Shown one piece after another: positions 21,467 through 32,205 of a stretch of DNA of 64,000 nucleotides (position 1 is the stretch's first letter; every line of letters begins with the position of its first letter). The notes beneath the pieces are model-generated. The model made no database searches and was not told where the DNA came from. It saw only the letters and a program-made list of their open reading frames with translations. The translations under genes were made by a program, and so were the position numbers. The DNA is from Tritrichomonas foetus (taxonomy: Eukaryota; Parabasalia; Tritrichomonadida; Tritrichomonadidae): positions 47,916-111,915 of the forward strand of contig MLAK01000393.1 in NCBI GenBank assembly GCA_001839685.1, given 5' to 3'.

Positions 21467-22411
21467 CTAACCATTTCGAATTGTGATTTTACATGTCTGG
21501 TTAGGCTTTTTGAATTTGTCATATATAATATCATCAATTTTATCCGCAGTTATTTCTCCACTCATTGGATTTTTGACACTTGTGATGCTTCCTCGAATAT
21601 TTGCATGAACATCAGTGAACTCAAAAGAGAGATCACAGTTGATCATTTCACAATCTTCTAGAACAAGTCCTTTCATATAACAGAATGGCTGAGTTCCAAT
21701 TATTTTGCATCTGATCATTTTGAGGTCAGTTGCATACCAGGCCAAATATTCACCACTAACAACACTATCAATAACAGTTACATTCTTGCTATGCCAAAAG
21801 GCATCTTTTGTATCTATCACACAATTTTCAAATGTAGAATTTTCAATATATTGAAAAGAATACTTTCCACCTAATTTCATATTCTTCGCTTCAATGTTCT
21901 TGGCCTCAAAGAATGGATAAACAGATTCAATATTTGTATCATTAATTTTAATGTTTCTACAACGCCATGCAAATTCTTCACTTTTCACATCACAATTCCG
22001 GATGGAAATATTTTCACATTCTCTAAAAGCTTTGATGCCGTGAAGTAATGTGCTGGAAACATCGACATTTTCATCATACCATATTGAAGCACGACATGTA
22101 TCAGGCATTCTGCAGTTAATCATCGCAATATTAGATGAATGCCAAAGCGGATATCTTAAATTTAAATCACAATCATTCAAAATTACATCATCACATTCTT
22201 TGAAAGCAGATTCGCCATCTGCTGGTCCATCAATTTTGCAATGATTCAAGAATAATTTATTTGAACCATAAAATGGCCTTTCTTCATCATATGATTTATT
22301 TTCACATTTTTCATAATCATCAAAATTTTTTAAACTGTCTAAATTAAATCCGGTATGGGATGTTTTGTTGTCCTTTTGATCACAGACACATTCATCAATA
22401 TTTTCAATCAT
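21467..22411 (-). CDS. DUF3737-family right-handed beta-helix protein, bacterial type
   Basis: 314 residues from ATG 22411 (upstream in-frame codons lack ATG). The sequence carries the hallmark order of DUF3737 proteins: GPADGESAFKE, RYPLWHS, CRASIWYDE, GIKAFRECE, FAWRCRNI, GKYSFQYIENS, DTKDAFWHSKNVTVIDS, GEYLAWYATDL, GTQPFCYMKGLVLEDC, and a tail SVKNPMSGEITADKIDDII. The family is common in gut Firmicutes and Bacteroidetes and has a beta-helix made of 20-22-residue rungs. The first 45 residues are an acidic extension with no obvious signal peptide, so the protein may be cytosolic. Function of the family is not known. An Inr-like TCATTTTAATTCA lies 29 nt upstream. Stop is TAG. Confidence 0.82.
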   Translation of the reverse strand: MIENIDECVCDQKDNKTSHTGFNLDSLKNFDDYEKCENKSYDEERPFYGSNKLFLNHCKIDGPADGESAFKECDDVILNDCDLNLRYPLWHSSNIAMINCRMPDTCRASIWYDENVDVSSTLLHGIKAFRECENISIRNCDVKSEEFAWRCRNIKINDTNIESVYPFFEAKNIEAKNMKLGGKYSFQYIENSTFENCVIDTKDAFWHSKNVTVIDSVVSGEYLAWYATDLKMIRCKIIGTQPFCYMKGLVLEDCEMINCDLSFEFTDVHANIRGSITSVKNPMSGEITADKIDDIIYDKFKKPNQTCKITIRNG

Positions 22412-22994
22412 TGTATAATTTGATCGACTTGAATTAAAATGATGCAAAGAGTTGAGGTGATATCATGCATTGAATTGATAGTTTTTCAGAAAATTCTATG
22501 ATGAAATATATAATTAAAAAGTTGTCCGGCTGATTATATTTTGTCTCAAATATAAACTATGAAATAGAAGAAAATTACAGAAAAAGTTTATACGATAAAT
22601 GGAGAAAAACGATAGGTGACTTTTTGTGCGATTAATTGGGCGACTATTAAAAGTTCCAAACTAATCTTTTCTAATGGATTCTTCGGTGATAACTATTTTT
22701 TTATTTCGGGTTATGCATTTATCTAATAGAGGAATTTTTAGAGTATATATTTCTCTTCAGAATTGACTGATTTCTTTTGATATAATTCAATTTTTTCTCA
22801 ATGATTCATTAATTTCATCGAACAATTTAATAAAATAGTACACTTTCTGTTGCTATCACATAATAGAGGATAAAATAGTTATATTAAGAATATCACGAAG
22901 AACACAGGGGATTTATATGTGAATCAAATTGAATTATTATTTGGTCAAATTTACCATAAATTCTTTAACGTACAAATTTTGATCAGCGAGTGAT
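22412..22994. other. divergent intergenic promoter region
   Basis: AT-rich spacer between divergent genes. Apart from the Inr-like site near the left end nothing is seen. Confidence 0.5.
22430..22442 (-). promoter_or_regulatory. Inr-like element of the DUF3737 gene
   Basis: Minus strand reads TCATTTTAATTCA, close to the Trichomonas initiator TCAYTWYTCATTA, with the A about 29 nt before the ATG. Confidence 0.35.
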
Positions 22995-24464
22995 ATGGAA
23001 GACGACGAAATCGTTTTCCAAAATTTCACACACTTCTTCATTGGAGTGACATCAGCACGAAGACTCTATCGTTTTACAACTCGATCATTATTTTTGAAAT
23101 TTAAAATTCATCCTTCGGTAGAATCTTTTATTTCGCATACAATTTGGTGCCAAAAATCTGATGTATCTTTCAATTCGGCTTTTTCTATTGATTTATCAAA
23201 ATTAGGTCCATCAATTACTTATCAAGATTTAAAAATCATTATTGAATTACATACAAAACAACTCCAAACATCAAAATTAATTGGAATAGTTAATGTTTCA
23301 CTTGGAAGTTTTGATATATTAGAAATTAATTCCAATCCAATTTTCATTTTCTATAATAAAGAAAAATTGCCGATTTCTGATCCAAACGGAAATGGAAACA
23401 TTGGGAAAATAGAAGTAATTGCTGCATTAGGATTTAATAATCAAATGAGTTCCATTTGTTCCCCTCTCAGATTTCAAAATGCAAAAATCACCTTTAAAAA
23501 ACATCCAATCCAATTTACAAAAAATAAAGATGAAAATAAAAATGAAGACAAAATAGGATATAAAAATGAAGGCAAAATAGAATATAAAGATGAAGATAAA
23601 GGTGAATATAAAGATGAAGATAAAATAGAATATAAAGATTCACCAAAAGAGATGCTAAATACCAATGAATGGATTCAAAATAATTGGCTTCCTATCGATT
23701 CCGTAATTAAAAATTGGAAAGCTTATGCTAAATCAAATGGTTGGACCAAACCAAAGAAATCAAAAGAAACAATTTTTACTTTTCATCATATAGAAATAAT
23801 AACTATTTCTTCTGATTTTCCAATATTCTCATATGGCAATTTATTAACACCTTCATCATCAGTTTCTTCATTCGTAACTCTTTCTTCTTTCGTTAGAGAT
23901 AATGAAAAATATTTATTAAATGATTATTTTTTTCCACAAACTAGTTCAAAGAAGAAATTTTCTTTTTCGAATAATCTCATCGCTGATAGAAATCCAACAC
24001 AGAAGCCAAAATTCACTCTCGTAGATCATAGTTCTTTGTTTAATACTTATCTTAATCATCAATATGATTATGATTTCTTATTCGACTCTGAAAGTGACAT
24101 TGATAAAAATATTGATATGTATCTAAAAGAAAATTCTCCATCACAACTTAAAACTATTAGTAAGTATAAAAGTGCACCAACAACGCCAGTTCGAAAAAAT
24201 AAAGTAACCAAATTTAAACATATAAACAGAAAAATACCAAAAAGACCAGATTTATCAATGAATAAAAAGAAAAAGAAAAAAGAAAAAGAAGAATTAATTA
24301 AATTAAGCCCTTCTTTAGAAAATATATTAAATGGAAAACATGATCCAACTCTTCTTTTCAATATATCTGATATTGATCTTGAAGAAGAAGAGGAAGACAT
24401 CAAAGACAATGATAACTTCCAGTGTAATTTTCATTTATTTTTACTTGATGAAGATGATGATTAA
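22995..24464 (+). CDS. C2-like domain protein with charged repeats
   Basis: 489 residues from ATG 22995. The first 165 residues look like a C2-type beta sandwich: alternating strands (LFLKFKIHPSV, IIIELHTKQL, LIGIVNVSLGSFDIL) end with GKIEVIAALGF, similar in pattern to the C2 domains of ciliary proteins such as CEP120. Classical Ca-binding Asp clusters are not evident. A Lys/Glu/Asp/Tyr repeat with unit KIEYKDEDK follows (about 175-215), then Ser-rich and Lys-rich segments (NKKKKKKEKEE) and an acidic C-terminus. The repeat is a 27-bp-type DNA duplication near 23525-23640. A ciliary or basal-body role would fit the charged C2 layout but is speculation. Stop is TAAA. Confidence 0.5.
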   Translation: MEDDEIVFQNFTHFFIGVTSARRLYRFTTRSLFLKFKIHPSVESFISHTIWCQKSDVSFNSAFSIDLSKLGPSITYQDLKIIIELHTKQLQTSKLIGIVNVSLGSFDILEINSNPIFIFYNKEKLPISDPNGNGNIGKIEVIAALGFNNQMSSICSPLRFQNAKITFKKHPIQFTKNKDENKNEDKIGYKNEGKIEYKDEDKGEYKDEDKIEYKDSPKEMLNTNEWIQNNWLPIDSVIKNWKAYAKSNGWTKPKKSKETIFTFHHIEIITISSDFPIFSYGNLLTPSSSVSSFVTLSSFVRDNEKYLLNDYFFPQTSSKKKFSFSNNLIADRNPTQKPKFTLVDHSSLFNTYLNHQYDYDFLFDSESDIDKNIDMYLKENSPSQLKTISKYKSAPTTPVRKNKVTKFKHINRKIPKRPDLSMNKKKKKKEKEELIKLSPSLENILNGKHDPTLLFNISDIDLEEEEEDIKDNDNFQCNFHLFLLDEDDD

Positions 24465-24844
24465 ATGTAAATATTATTACCATGAAGCTTTTAACAAATT
24501 TTGAAGAAATTTAGTTTTACTCATAGGGTACAGTTAGAAATTCTTCAATTGAATGCAATATTGTTTCGAAATAATATATAGTATTAATTTTTTGCTGCAT
24601 TCTGTTTTAATTTATTACTTGTTTTTAATAAAAATAACATGAATTCAATTCTAATCTTATCATTTATGATCATGTTTTTCATCAAAATGTTTTACGTATC
24701 ATCACAAAACAAGGATCGTTGGATTAGTATTTTAAATGCCACATTTTTGATGTCATGATACACAATTATTTGTGACATTTTGTCGTCATTTGCCAGTAGA
24801 ATTATGATGTATCATCTTCATCATTTATATTTTAATTTTCTCAG
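24465..24844. other. intergenic spacer
   Basis: AT-rich spacer between two plus-strand genes with no recognisable feature. Confidence 0.5.
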
Positions 24845-25942
24845 ATGCTGATACTATTACTTCAACTATCTATTTCTAAAATATATTGTGATCAATGTAT
24901 GAGACTTGCTAAACATTTTAAATTAGCTACAATTGGATCCACTGAATCTCAATTAATCGAAACATTAAAGTATCCATGCAAATTTATCTTCAAAGGAAAT
25001 ACATCTGTTGAAGAGTGCCAGTCTTTTGTTGAAGAAAATGTACCATTATGGTTTTCATCGGACAAAGCCACATCTATTGGTGAACTTTGTGTCAAATCCA
25101 ATATATGCCAACGAAAGAAAATAGAAAGATTACCAAGATATAGAAACGAAACAACCAACACCGTGTTTGTAGATGGCGTTTATAGTTGTGATTCCCCACC
25201 AACTGCCATAAATGGAGTTAAGTCACTTCCATATTTAGGATTAAGTGGATGGACTGGTATTCAAATTGATAATGAACAAAGGACTACATGTACCAATGGA
25301 TGTTTATGCTCTTATGCTTGTTCACCAGGTATGCTTAAATCACAATGGCCAGATAACCAACCAGCTGATGGACAATCACGCGGTGGATTATTATGCCGGG
25401 ATGGAAAATTATACAAAACACGTAATGTGGATGATTTATGTATTAATGGTGTTGGAACAGCATATGTTGAAAACACTTTGGGTGCTGGTGTTGCTGTTTG
25501 TCAGACTGATTATCCAGGCACAGAAAATATGGACATCCCAACATATGTTGATGCTCACTCGACACAACCACTCTCAGTTGTAGATTCAGCATCTTATTAC
25601 CACTGGCAAGGATTACCAACATCTGCTCAATTCTACGTAAATAAGGCTGGATACACTGCTGAAAAAGGCTGCAGGTGGGCAACAGAAAATGATGACTTTG
25701 GAAATTGGGCTCCTTTGAACTTTGGCGCTGGAATGACAGATGGTGTTACTTACTTGTCAATCATGCAGAATCCACTCAAACCAATTAACCCTGGATACAA
25801 TGTGAAAATTGTTGCACGTGATGCCAACGCTCATGTAAATGGTGCAGATCAATGCATTTATGAGAATGGAAGATTTAATAATGGACTTAATGGATGCACT
25901 GTTGGTGTCACAGGTGGTGCCGCCAAATACGTGATTTACTAA
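24845..25942 (+). CDS. secreted saposin-like plus SUN-family (GH132-type) protein
   Basis: 365 residues from ATG 24845, with signal peptide MLILLLQLSISKIYC. Residues 15-90 form a saposin B-like unit with six cysteines spaced CxxC ... C ... C ... C ... C (CDQC, KYPCKF, EECQ, ELCVKSNIC). Residues about 115-365 match the fungal SUN family (Uth1/Sun4/Nca3 group, CAZy GH132): GWTGIQ, CTNGCLCSYACSPGM, SQWPDNQPADGQSRGG, CQTDYPGTENMDIPT, YYHWQGLPTSAQFYVN, GNWAPLNFGAGMTDG, YNVKIVA and a terminal CTVGVTGGAAKYVIY. Fungal SUN proteins are wall-associated and linked to beta-glucan remodelling. The fused saposin-like part could direct the domain to lipid, which is inference. The pairing suggests acquisition of a fungal-type domain. 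Stop is TAAA. Confidence 0.85.
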   Translation: MLILLLQLSISKIYCDQCMRLAKHFKLATIGSTESQLIETLKYPCKFIFKGNTSVEECQSFVEENVPLWFSSDKATSIGELCVKSNICQRKKIERLPRYRNETTNTVFVDGVYSCDSPPTAINGVKSLPYLGLSGWTGIQIDNEQRTTCTNGCLCSYACSPGMLKSQWPDNQPADGQSRGGLLCRDGKLYKTRNVDDLCINGVGTAYVENTLGAGVAVCQTDYPGTENMDIPTYVDAHSTQPLSVVDSASYYHWQGLPTSAQFYVNKAGYTAEKGCRWATENDDFGNWAPLNFGAGMTDGVTYLSIMQNPLKPINPGYNVKIVARDANAHVNGADQCIYENGRFNNGLNGCTVGVTGGAAKYVIY

Positions 25943-27113
25943 AGAATTCATCCTAATTACATTTTAATAAATATTCATTATTATACCTACTCTACAGATA
26001 AAGCGTATCTGAGTTGTAATCAATGTAAAAAGAAAAAAGTTGTTATGAAAGAGAAACAGAAATTTCGATCTTCATTCTTTAAAATACTATTCAAACAAAT
26101 ATAGATATTATCTCTTATTTTTTAGATAAAACCAGAGCTTGAAGATCATAAACATCAATTTAATAGGCCAATTTATCTCACAAAAAGTTTATTCATTTTT
26201 TCCATCATGATTTGGTTGCATTTATGTTTACCAATTTAATCTCTCAGACATGTTTCCAGTTTTCAAATTTGACGAATCAAACAACATTAAACGTAATTCA
26301 ACGTTAGAAAAAGTTCTATCAAACTCATAAAAAAAACATAGAAAAATTATTGATTTACTCAAATCTCTATCAAATGATTTTATTTCGATATTAAACTCAT
26401 TATCAATTAGTTAACTGAGTTAACCACAAACATTTCTTCATACTTCAAGCAATAAAATCAATTTTCTCTGGAAATTTTTAATATGATTTTTTTTATTTGT
26501 TGAAACTCATCGTTAAAAAATAGGATGATAAGAATATTAATTTTGATTATACTATTTTATATAGGCGAAATAATCGTTTTAACTCCTTTTGGACGATGAT
26601 ATTTCCAAATTTACTCCAAAATATGAATTATTTTCTATAACTAATAACTTTTTACATATTAATAAAAATACTTCTAGATAATTATGCGAAAAAATATGAA
26701 GAAAATATGATGATTAATAAGATTAATCAATATTAAATCATCTAATTTTTTCTGATAATTAAATTAGATTGAATATAAAGCATATTTTGATAAGATAATT
26801 CATTCAAAATTCAAAGGTATCCGGCCAGTCTCGATTAAAGAATCTTTCAACGATACCGAAAAATTGCATTAGTATTTACTTGCCTTATAAAAACAAACGT
26901 GATCTATCTTTTTCGATCAGCACTTTCTATCCAATCGTCACAATGAGAGAATATCATGAAGAAGTTTTGATAATGATGATTTCGAATTTGAAAGAATAGA
27001 TTCAGAAAATATTGATAGATCACATCGAAATGTTTATGATAATTCAATGATTTTGAAAAATGGTGATTCATCATGTAATATCACATCATTTTTAATTTCT
27101 ACTTGAAAAATTA
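25943..27113. other. intergenic, AT-rich; possible broken short frame upstream of GDH
   Basis: No full gene. At 26943 an ATG frame (MREYHEEVLIMMISNLKE) stops quickly, while a shifted frame to 27107 continues with acidic protein-like composition. An Inr-like site lies at 27086-27098. Confidence 0.5.
27086..27098 (+). promoter_or_regulatory. Inr-like element of the GDH gene
   Basis: tcatttttaattt matches TCAYTWY of the trichomonad initiator, with the A 26 nt before the ATG. Confidence 0.35.
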
Positions 27114-28457
27114 ATGCAAGCTGTTCAAAGAGTTCTCGCTGACATCAAAGCCAGAGACCCCCACGAAAAAGAATATCACCAAGCCGTTGAAGAAGTTTTA
27201 ACATCACTCATTCCAATTTTAGAAGCCGAACCAAAATACCAAAAGCTTTTACCTTTAATGGTTGAACCAGAACGTGTCATTATGTTCAGAGTTCCATGGG
27301 TTGATGATAACGGAATCATCCAAGTTAATCGTGGATATCGAATTCAGTTTAACTCTGCAATTGGCCCATACAAAGGTGGGCTCAGATTCAGAAACAATGT
27401 TAACTTGTCTATTCTCAAATTCCTTGGTTTCGAACAAACGTGGAAGAATTCACTCACAACACTTCCAATGGGCGGTGCTAAAGGTGGATCAGATTTCGAT
27501 CCAGCTGGAAAAAGTGATGGAGAAGTTATGCGGTTCTGCCAAAGCTTCATGATTGAATTACAGCGACATATTGGTGCTGATTGCGACGTTCCTGCTGGAG
27601 ACATTGGTGTTGGCGCAAGAGAAATCGGATACTTGTTTGGAATGTATAAAAGAATACATAATACATTTGAAGGAGTATTAACAGGAAAAGGTCTTCATTA
27701 TGGCGGTTCTTTAATCCGACCTGAAGCAACTGGATATGGCTTGATTTATTTTTTAGTCGAAATGCTGAAAACTAGGAATGAGGATGTAAAAGGAAAAAGA
27801 TGCATGGTTTCTGGTTCGGGAAATGTTGCCTGGGGTGCCATTCAAAAATTGATCCAACTCGGTGGAGTTCCAGTGACATGCTCGGATTCTAAAGGAGTTT
27901 TAATTTTCCAAGATGGAATGACTAACGAGCATTGTGATGCTATGCTCAAATTGAAGAGCCAATTACACATACCACTTTCAAAATTCGGAGATGCTTTTCC
28001 CAATTTAAGTGGATTTACATACGTCGATGGGAAGTCTGTTTGGGAATGTGAAATTCCATGTGAAATTGCACTTCCATGTGCTACACAAAATGAAATACTT
28101 CCAGAGCACATTCCAATAATGGTCAAGAATGGAATAAAAATTGTTGCAGAAGGTGCAAACATGCCATCAACAAATGAAACCATTGAATTGTACATCAAAA
28201 ATGGCTTCTACTATGCACCAGGAAAAGCAGCCAATGCTGGGGGCGTTTCAGTATCTGGCCTGGAAATGTCACAAAATTCAATCCGCCTTTCATGGTCGAG
28301 AGAAGAAGTTGATGAAAAACTCAAGGACATTATGAAGAGAATCTTTGAAGCATCAAATGCTGCAGCTATCAAATACAATGTACCACTTTACCAAGGAGCC
28401 AACCTTGCTGGATTCCAAAGAGTTGCAGAATCAATGCTTTCATATGGATGCGTATAA
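27114..28457 (+). CDS. glutamate dehydrogenase, hexameric, probably NADP-dependent
   Basis: 447 residues from ATG 27114, the usual length of small hexameric GDH. It interconverts glutamate with 2-oxoglutarate and ammonia. Landmarks: YKGGLRFRNNVNL (K87), the catalytic Lys123 in PMGGAKGGSDFDP, Asp163 in VPAGDIGVGAREIG, and a Rossmann glycine motif in VSGSGNVAWGA (233-242). After the second beta strand there is SDSKG rather than an acidic ribose-binding residue, which favours NADP. The C-terminal block GKAANAGGVSVSGLEMSQN is standard. Sequence is of bacterial E. coli-like type, as known for trichomonads and several anaerobic protists. Codons are moderately C-ending, indicating good expression. 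Stop is TAAA. Confidence 0.96.
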   Translation: MQAVQRVLADIKARDPHEKEYHQAVEEVLTSLIPILEAEPKYQKLLPLMVEPERVIMFRVPWVDDNGIIQVNRGYRIQFNSAIGPYKGGLRFRNNVNLSILKFLGFEQTWKNSLTTLPMGGAKGGSDFDPAGKSDGEVMRFCQSFMIELQRHIGADCDVPAGDIGVGAREIGYLFGMYKRIHNTFEGVLTGKGLHYGGSLIRPEATGYGLIYFLVEMLKTRNEDVKGKRCMVSGSGNVAWGAIQKLIQLGGVPVTCSDSKGVLIFQDGMTNEHCDAMLKLKSQLHIPLSKFGDAFPNLSGFTYVDGKSVWECEIPCEIALPCATQNEILPEHIPIMVKNGIKIVAEGANMPSTNETIELYIKNGFYYAPGKAANAGGVSVSGLEMSQNSIRLSWSREEVDEKLKDIMKRIFEASNAAAIKYNVPLYQGANLAGFQRVAESMLSYGCV

Positions 28458-28731
28458 AATAAAGTAAAACTAGAATTTAAAAGTATAATTTCAAACTGGA
28501 ATTTTTGAAAAAAAAAAAAATGATTTCATGTGATGATATGATTCATTATCATTAAAGATTTTTTTTTTTCTGTGCTTAAGCGGTCAATTATCGAAAGGTG
28601 AGTTCAGATAAATATTCAAAAAATACTTCTTTTCGGCTTTTGTGTAAATAAATGGTCATGTTTTATATTTTTTCGATAAAATTTGAATGATACGATATTT
28701 TTTGAATAATTTCTTTTCAGAGTTCAATAAA

Positions 28732-30623
28732 ATGGAAGTGAAAGCATTTCTCAAAGAAAATGAAGAGAATTTCGATGCAATTATTGAGATGCAAAAGTTA
28801 ATACTTAACCTTGATGATTCTAATTTTGACGATGCTATTTCTGAGTTTTTAGATTTAGATTCAAAAATTAATATTTTTCTTTGCTCTCAACAGGGAATGT
28901 CAACTTTTCTTCGAACGATAAAGTCAGCATTATATGCTCGACCAAATCAAAACGAAATTCATTTTCGTCTACTTTCTGAATTTAATGAAAGCATCAAATT
29001 TTATTTTTCTTCAGATGAATTATTTTCAATTTTTTCTGATAATTTCTATGTCCTTCGTCTCTTTAACTTCGGACTCATAAATATGTCAACTATTTTAAAA
29101 ATCACAGAAAAAGAACTGTCTCGCTTTATTTATTTCTTCCCCGAAATTGAAAAAAATGAACCTGAAATTTTTAATAAGCGGCTATTACTTGATAATTATG
29201 TAAAAAATAAAATAAATGGGATTAATCATGAAACTTTCCTTAGAAATCGTTTAATTGGTTTCAATGAATCAATTTTAGCAGCTGCAATTAGAAACGATGA
29301 TTCCGAAGAATTCCAAACAATTTTATCACAAACAAACACAAGAATTGATTCAGTTCTGCAAAAATCAATATTTGAAAGATGTCGTTTTGTTAATAAAGGA
29401 AATATTTCTTTCATTGAATATGCAGCATTTTGGGGATCAGTAAATGTGTTTAAATATATTTCAATGATTCAGCCGAAACTTCCACCGAAGATTATAAAGT
29501 TTGCTATTGCTGGTGGAAATTACAACATCATACATTTGATTGAAAGCCAAAAAGGAATGGTAGATGGGTGCTTGAAAGCATCAATCGCGTTTCATAGAAA
29601 TGAAATTTACGACTATTTTATTGAGAATTATTTTAATACTGAAAAAAATGGAAAAAACATCATTCTTGTTCCAAACAACAACCATCGACATCATACTCAA
29701 AATGCACTTAACAACATAAATCCAAATATTCTTAATAATCTAAATAATCCAAATAATCTAAATAATCCAAATAATCTAAATAATCCAAATAATTTTAATA
29801 ATCCAAATAATCTTAATAATCCAAATATAAACCATTTTAATATGAATGTTAATGTCAACAATATTAATGCAAATATGAATCATATAAATGGGAATATCCC
29901 AAATGCAAATCCTGTGAATATCGATCATAATCTAACCTTTATTACAGAACTTTTCTTAAAAAGCATTATTTATTATAACTATGAGATATTTTTCGTTATT
30001 TGCCACATGTGGATATTAACGCGCATGATTCTGATAGTGAAACTGCTCTACATGTTGCATCTATTTATGGATATCTAGATATTGTGAAAATTTTGTGTTC
30101 TTTGAAAGACATTGATGTTAATTCTAAAGCAAATAACGGCGAAACACCCCTTCAATGGGCAGTTTCATATAGCCATGCTGATATTGTTCGATATTTATTA
30201 AATTTGGACGGAATTGATCATAAAGCTGAAAATCAAGTTGGTGTTTTTTAGAATGAATTTATTATACAACACTTTTTTATGCAGCTAATTCTGGTAATAT
30301 GGAAGTGATCAAGCTTTTATTTGAAAAAGGAGATGTAGATATAAACCATATCAACATGTATGATGAATTCTTCCATATCACATGACGGCCCTTCATTATG
30401 CAGTTAGAAGAAACCATTTGAATGTAGTAAAGTTTTTAAGTGAACAAGAAGGAATAGATTTTTCGATTCAAAATTTAAGAGTTTTAAGTTTTTTTTTCAT
30501 GAAGATAGCATTTTCGATATTGCTGAATCACATAAATATACAGAAATTCTCAGTTACCTTGAGTCAGTTGGAGTAAGTCGCACCACAGTTAAGTTTAGAA
30601 AACAAGAAGCAGAAAATCAATAA
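28732..30623 (+). pseudogene. DUF3447-type/ankyrin-repeat gene, frameshifted
   Basis: The first part reads from ATG 28732 (MEVKAFLKENEENF) as a trichomonad DUF3447-type N-terminal domain and an Asn-rich insert (NNLNNPNN repeats, 29731-29830), and loses frame near 29990 at a T5 run. The ankyrin repeats then continue in other frames: 30000-30251 (SETALHVASIYGYLDIVKIL), 30266-30379 (TTLFYAANSGNMEVIKLLF), 30382-30490 (MTALHYAVRRNHLNVVKFL), and a final frame to TAA 30621-30623 (FHEDSIFDIAESHKYTEIL). At least four frame breaks are present, two at poly-T runs. The order of pieces matches one intact ankyrin protein, so this is a decayed gene unless the assembly has homopolymer errors. Confidence 0.85.
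29731..29830. repeat. 18-bp tandem repeat encoding Asn-Asn-Leu-Asn-Asn-Pro
   Basis: About five copies of aataatctaaataatcca encode NNLNNP inside the ankyrin pseudogene. Confidence 0.85.
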
Positions 30624-32205
30624 AGTATCAAATATTTGAGAAAATGGATGGAAGTTACAAATCGAATAATGCTAATCAATCAAAAATTATCATGATTTTA
30701 ACTAAAGCGGATATTCTTTGGAAAAATAATAGTTCTTCTCATATTTTTTCAATTCATTTCCATTCTTTCTTTCGTTCTTTTTTGTTCATTATCATTCATT
30801 TGTTTTCATATGCATTTTTTCTTATTTTTCTTTTTTTCCCTGAGGATCTTTGCGAATTGCCTCCTTTTTTCATGCCTTATTCATTTTGATTAATAGGTCA
30901 ATGTTGATCACAACTCGTGAATAATTCAGGTACTTCAAAAAAAATTTTGATGTCATAGATGAACTTTTTTATATTGTAATGAATTGAACAATTAGATGAG
31001 TTGTTGTTGTAAATATAACATATATTGTTAGAAGACAACTTATTCATATGATTTGAACTCGAATATGTCTTAATTATATATCACAATATCAAAAGAGATT
31101 TTGAGTATTGGAGTATTTTACAAATGCCTTTAGACCAGGAAAGAATCCAGACTGTGAGCTAATTAATTCATTCAATAAATGTTTACAAAGAACAAAAAAC
31201 CTAATGTCTAGAAATCATTTTCTTAATAATTCAGTTTTCTATGATTAAAATTATACTATTATATTTAAGAAACAACATTTAAATCCAATTTCTCTTTGCC
31301 ACTTGGTTACACTATCATAATATGAAGATAAAGACAAATCATTCTGAAACGTGATAATTTAAAAGTATTTGAAATATCTCCATCGGCTCATTCAATTTTT
31401 GATACACGGTAAAAAATCAATTCGAATCTTATATATAATGATGAAAATATCTTTAAAAATAACCAAATGATTAATTTTGGGAAAAATAGTTTGATTCATA
31501 TTTTTTATCGTCAATTTATAAATCGCTTCAAAACTCATCAATTTGGCTATTACACATGAGGAATTTAAATATATCAATAAATTTATATTGACATACTATC
31601 TCTAATGAAAAGAATTGGAGTTTGAATCAAATCACAATTTCTGGAAACGGAGTTTAGAAATAAAACAATTTCCTAATAATTACAACTAATATGATTAATA
31701 CAAAATATCAAAAATATTGTAAAAACACAATAAAAAATTCGCAGGAGATTCATTTTAAAGAATCCATACTTTACACCATGTGGATAAATATCTGGTCAAA
31801 TTTTGAATTCATCTGAAATTTGAAAAGTGCTTTCACATTTCAATCCTCTGAATTTTCTAACCGATGTGATCTCACTCCAACGTCTGTGTACATAATAACA
31901 AATCAAAGAAACCAACTGCCTTCATAACATTTTCGCTCTTTTTACAACTGTTGGTGTTTTGGGGAATTTCATCACTTACTTTATATATCTTGAAATGTAT
32001 CACGTCTCATATTTAAAGCAGTTTTTTTTTTTGAACCATTATCACATCATTACCAATTTTGTATCATCATTGAATTTTTTTGATTTTTTTTGTGCGGATC
32101 TGAATGAAAAAGTTTGCAAATAAAAAAAAATTCTGAAAATTAGTAACTTACCTAATAATTTCTATTCGTTGTAAAGTTTTCAAATTGCTCAATTAAAAAT
32201 AGGGA
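30624..32205. other. intergenic, AT-rich
   Basis: 1.6 kb with long poly-T tracts (30720-30840 and near 32020-32130) and no supported gene. Short frames here have random composition. Confidence 0.55.
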
